Below the pieces are notes generated by a model, which was given only the letters and a program-made list of their open reading frames with translations, did not search any database and was not told the origin of the DNA. A DNA stretch of 8,663 nucleotides. It comes from an uncultured Elusimicrobia bacterium (GTDB taxonomy: Bacteria > Elusimicrobiota > Endomicrobiia > Endomicrobiales > Endomicrobiaceae). Below, one piece after another: positions 7,531 through 8,663 of this stretch. Position 1 is the stretch's first letter. Each line of letters opens with the position of its first letter. The DNA is taken from assembly GCA_947168325.1 (NCBI GenBank), contig CAMVLN010000063.1, forward strand, positions 1 through 8,663. Direction: 5' to 3'. A program made the position numbers and the translations under genes.

Positions 7531-7537
7531 AGGGGGG
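7531..7537 (+). promoter_or_regulatory. G-rich Shine-Dalgarno of the MoxR-family gene
   Basis: AGGGGGG (six consecutive G) ends three bases before ATG 7541. It is the strongest G run at any start in this AT-rich window and can pair with the CCUCC core of 16S rRNA in more than one register. It sits in the 16-base gap after proA, so the ATPase may be read from the proA transcript with efficient re-initiation. Confidence 0.7.
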
Positions 7538-7540
7538 AAA

Positions 7541-8533
7541 ATGGAAGAACAAGATTTAGATAAACTAGAAGCTGATATAAAAGAAGAAAGTTCTTTAATA
7601 GAAAAGCTTATTGATGAAATTGGCAATGTTATTGTAGGACAAAAATATGTTATAGAAAGAATGTTAGTTGGTTTACTTGGCAATGGACACATATTGCTTG
7701 AAGGTTTGCCAGGCCTTGCAAAAACTTTAGCAGTTAATTCTTTGGCAAATGCTATTCAGGCAGATTTTAAAAGAGTTCAGTTTACTCCAGATTTGCTTCC
7801 TGCAGATTTAATTGGTACTTTAATATATAATCCACAAAATGGTATTTTTACTGTAAAAAAAGGTCCTGTTTTTACAAATATAATTTTGGCTGATGAGATT
7901 AACAGAGCTCCAGCAAAAGTGCAAAGTGCTTTGCTTGAAGCTATGGCAGAAAGACAAGTAACAATAAGTGATACAACTTATCAATTACCTACACCGTTTT
8001 TGGTTATGGCAACACAAAATCCCATTGAACAGGAGGGGACATATCCATTACCTGAAGCTCAATTAGATAGATTTATGCTGAAATTAAATGTAGGGTATCC
8101 CACTTTAAAAGATGAAAAAATAATATTAGAAAGAATGACAAAAGGTGTTAAACTTAAAACAAAACCTGTTTTAACATTGGATAATATAACAAAATCAAAA
8201 GAATTAGTTAATAATATATATGTTGACAATAAAGTGGAAGATTATATTGTTGACATTATATTTGCTACAAGACAACCTGAAAATTATGGTTTAGAAAAGC
8301 TAAAAACATTGATAGCTGTTGGCTGTTCTCCAAGAGCAACAATTAATTTAACTCTTGCTGCAAAAGCCTATGCTTTTTTACAAGGGAGAAGTTTTGTTAT
8401 TCCTGAAGATATAAAAATCATAGCTCCTGATGTTTTAAGGCATAGAATAATATTGAGTTATGAAGCAGAAGCAGAATCTTTAAAAACAGATAATATAATA
8501 AAGAAAGTATTTGAAACAATTCCAATACCATAA
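7541..8533 (+). CDS. MoxR-family AAA+ ATPase
   Basis: This is a cytoplasmic AAA+ ATPase of the MoxR family, which acts as a chaperone-like machine for metal insertion, maturation or stress tolerance, usually with VWA- and DUF58-domain partners. It has 330 residues, typical for MoxR proper. Visible elements are IGNVIVGQKYVIERMLVGLL (27-46, the family N-terminal helix), Walker A GLPGLAKT (55-62), RVQFTPDLLPADLIG (78-92), Walker B IILADEINRAP (114-124), AKVQSALLEAMAERQV (125-140), sensor 1 ATQNP (157-161), LPEAQLDRFM (170-179) with the likely arginine finger Arg177, and sensor 2-like GCSPRA (261-266). All ATPase residues are intact. The first ~25 residues are acidic and poorly conserved-looking. 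It is followed after 14 bases by a DUF58 gene, the standard partner. The client is unknown, so I give no symbol. Confidence 0.95.
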   Translation: MEEQDLDKLEADIKEESSLIEKLIDEIGNVIVGQKYVIERMLVGLLGNGHILLEGLPGLAKTLAVNSLANAIQADFKRVQFTPDLLPADLIGTLIYNPQNGIFTVKKGPVFTNIILADEINRAPAKVQSALLEAMAERQVTISDTTYQLPTPFLVMATQNPIEQEGTYPLPEAQLDRFMLKLNVGYPTLKDEKIILERMTKGVKLKTKPVLTLDNITKSKELVNNIYVDNKVEDYIVDIIFATRQPENYGLEKLKTLIAVGCSPRATINLTLAAKAYAFLQGRSFVIPEDIKIIAPDVLRHRIILSYEAEAESLKTDNIIKKVFETIPIP

Positions 8534-8547
8534 TCTAAAGGAACTAT

Positions 8548-8663
8548 ATGGATTTTAGAGATATTATAAAAAAAACTATTAGACAAATTGAAATTCGCTC
8601 AAATCGTTTAGTTAGTGAAGGACTTGGTGGAAAATATCAAAGTGCATTTAAGGGACAAGGAAT
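8548..8663 (+). CDS. DUF58 domain protein, N-terminal fragment (continues past window)
   Basis: ATG 8548 opens a frame that stays open to the right edge (38 complete codons). AAAGGA at 8537-8542 gives five-base spacing. The visible N-terminus contains RQIEIRSNRLVSEGLGG and, a little further on, YQSAFKGQG. This matches the start of DUF58 proteins, where a helix with IEIRTRRLV-like residues is followed by a G-x-Y-x-S-x-F-K-G-x-G motif. DUF58 proteins (related to VWA folds) almost always follow a moxR gene, and this one starts 14 bases after it. Only the N-terminus is visible, so membrane segments or a VWA-like core cannot be checked. The operon may continue with BatA/BatB-type VWA and TPR genes outside the window. 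Confidence 0.88.
   Translation, partial: MDFRDIIKKTIRQIEIRSNRLVSEGLGGKYQSAFKGQG

Overview
The window is a very AT-rich (well under 35% GC by eye), densely packed bacterial segment. Every gene I can support is on the plus strand. In order they are: the 3' part of glmM (phosphoglucosamine mutase, running in from the left edge), a 275-base AT-rich spacer, pdxJ (pyridoxine 5'-phosphate synthase), tRNA-Thr(CGU), a large membrane protein joining an O-antigen ligase/polymerase-type domain to a C-terminal TPR region, aconitate hydratase, proA (glutamate-5-semialdehyde dehydrogenase), a MoxR-family AAA+ ATPase, and the start of a DUF58 protein that runs off the right edge.

The organism is most likely a Gram-negative-type bacterium. 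PdxJ marks the deoxyxylulose-5-phosphate-dependent route to vitamin B6, which is absent from most Firmicutes. The aconitase is the short (~635 aa) Aquifex-type form, and the ligase points to surface or protein glycosylation. Strong A/T codon bias (Arg AGA, Leu TTA) plus a Wzy-type ligase with a TPR tail fits Elusimicrobiota, particularly the AT-rich Endomicrobia of animal and protist guts. That placement is an inference from recalled family distributions, not from a search.

Region by region: 1-969 is cell-envelope precursor synthesis (GlmM makes glucosamine-1-phosphate for peptidoglycan and LPS). 970-1244 is the only long spacer and the likeliest place for a transcription boundary. 1245-4284 is a close-packed unit in which the tRNA begins one base after the pdxJ stop and the ligase starts 23 bases after the tRNA. 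4285-4352 is a short spacer carrying an 8-base direct repeat. 4353-7524 pairs aconitase with proA, separated by one base. 7525-8663 begins a MoxR/DUF58 module of the widespread chaperone/aerotolerance type, with a six-G Shine-Dalgarno before the ATPase.

The genes look like housekeeping metabolism and envelope functions in a compact genome. Aconitase and ProA can be linked functionally: aconitase lies on the citrate-to-2-oxoglutarate branch that supplies glutamate, and ProA uses glutamyl phosphate for proline. I see no mobile element, CRISPR array, toxin-antitoxin pair or defence cassette, and no convincing new system. The points most worth a second look are the tRNA embedded between two protein genes, the ligase-TPR fusion of unknown acceptor, the aconitase-proA pair, and the clustering of rare ACG codons before GGT.
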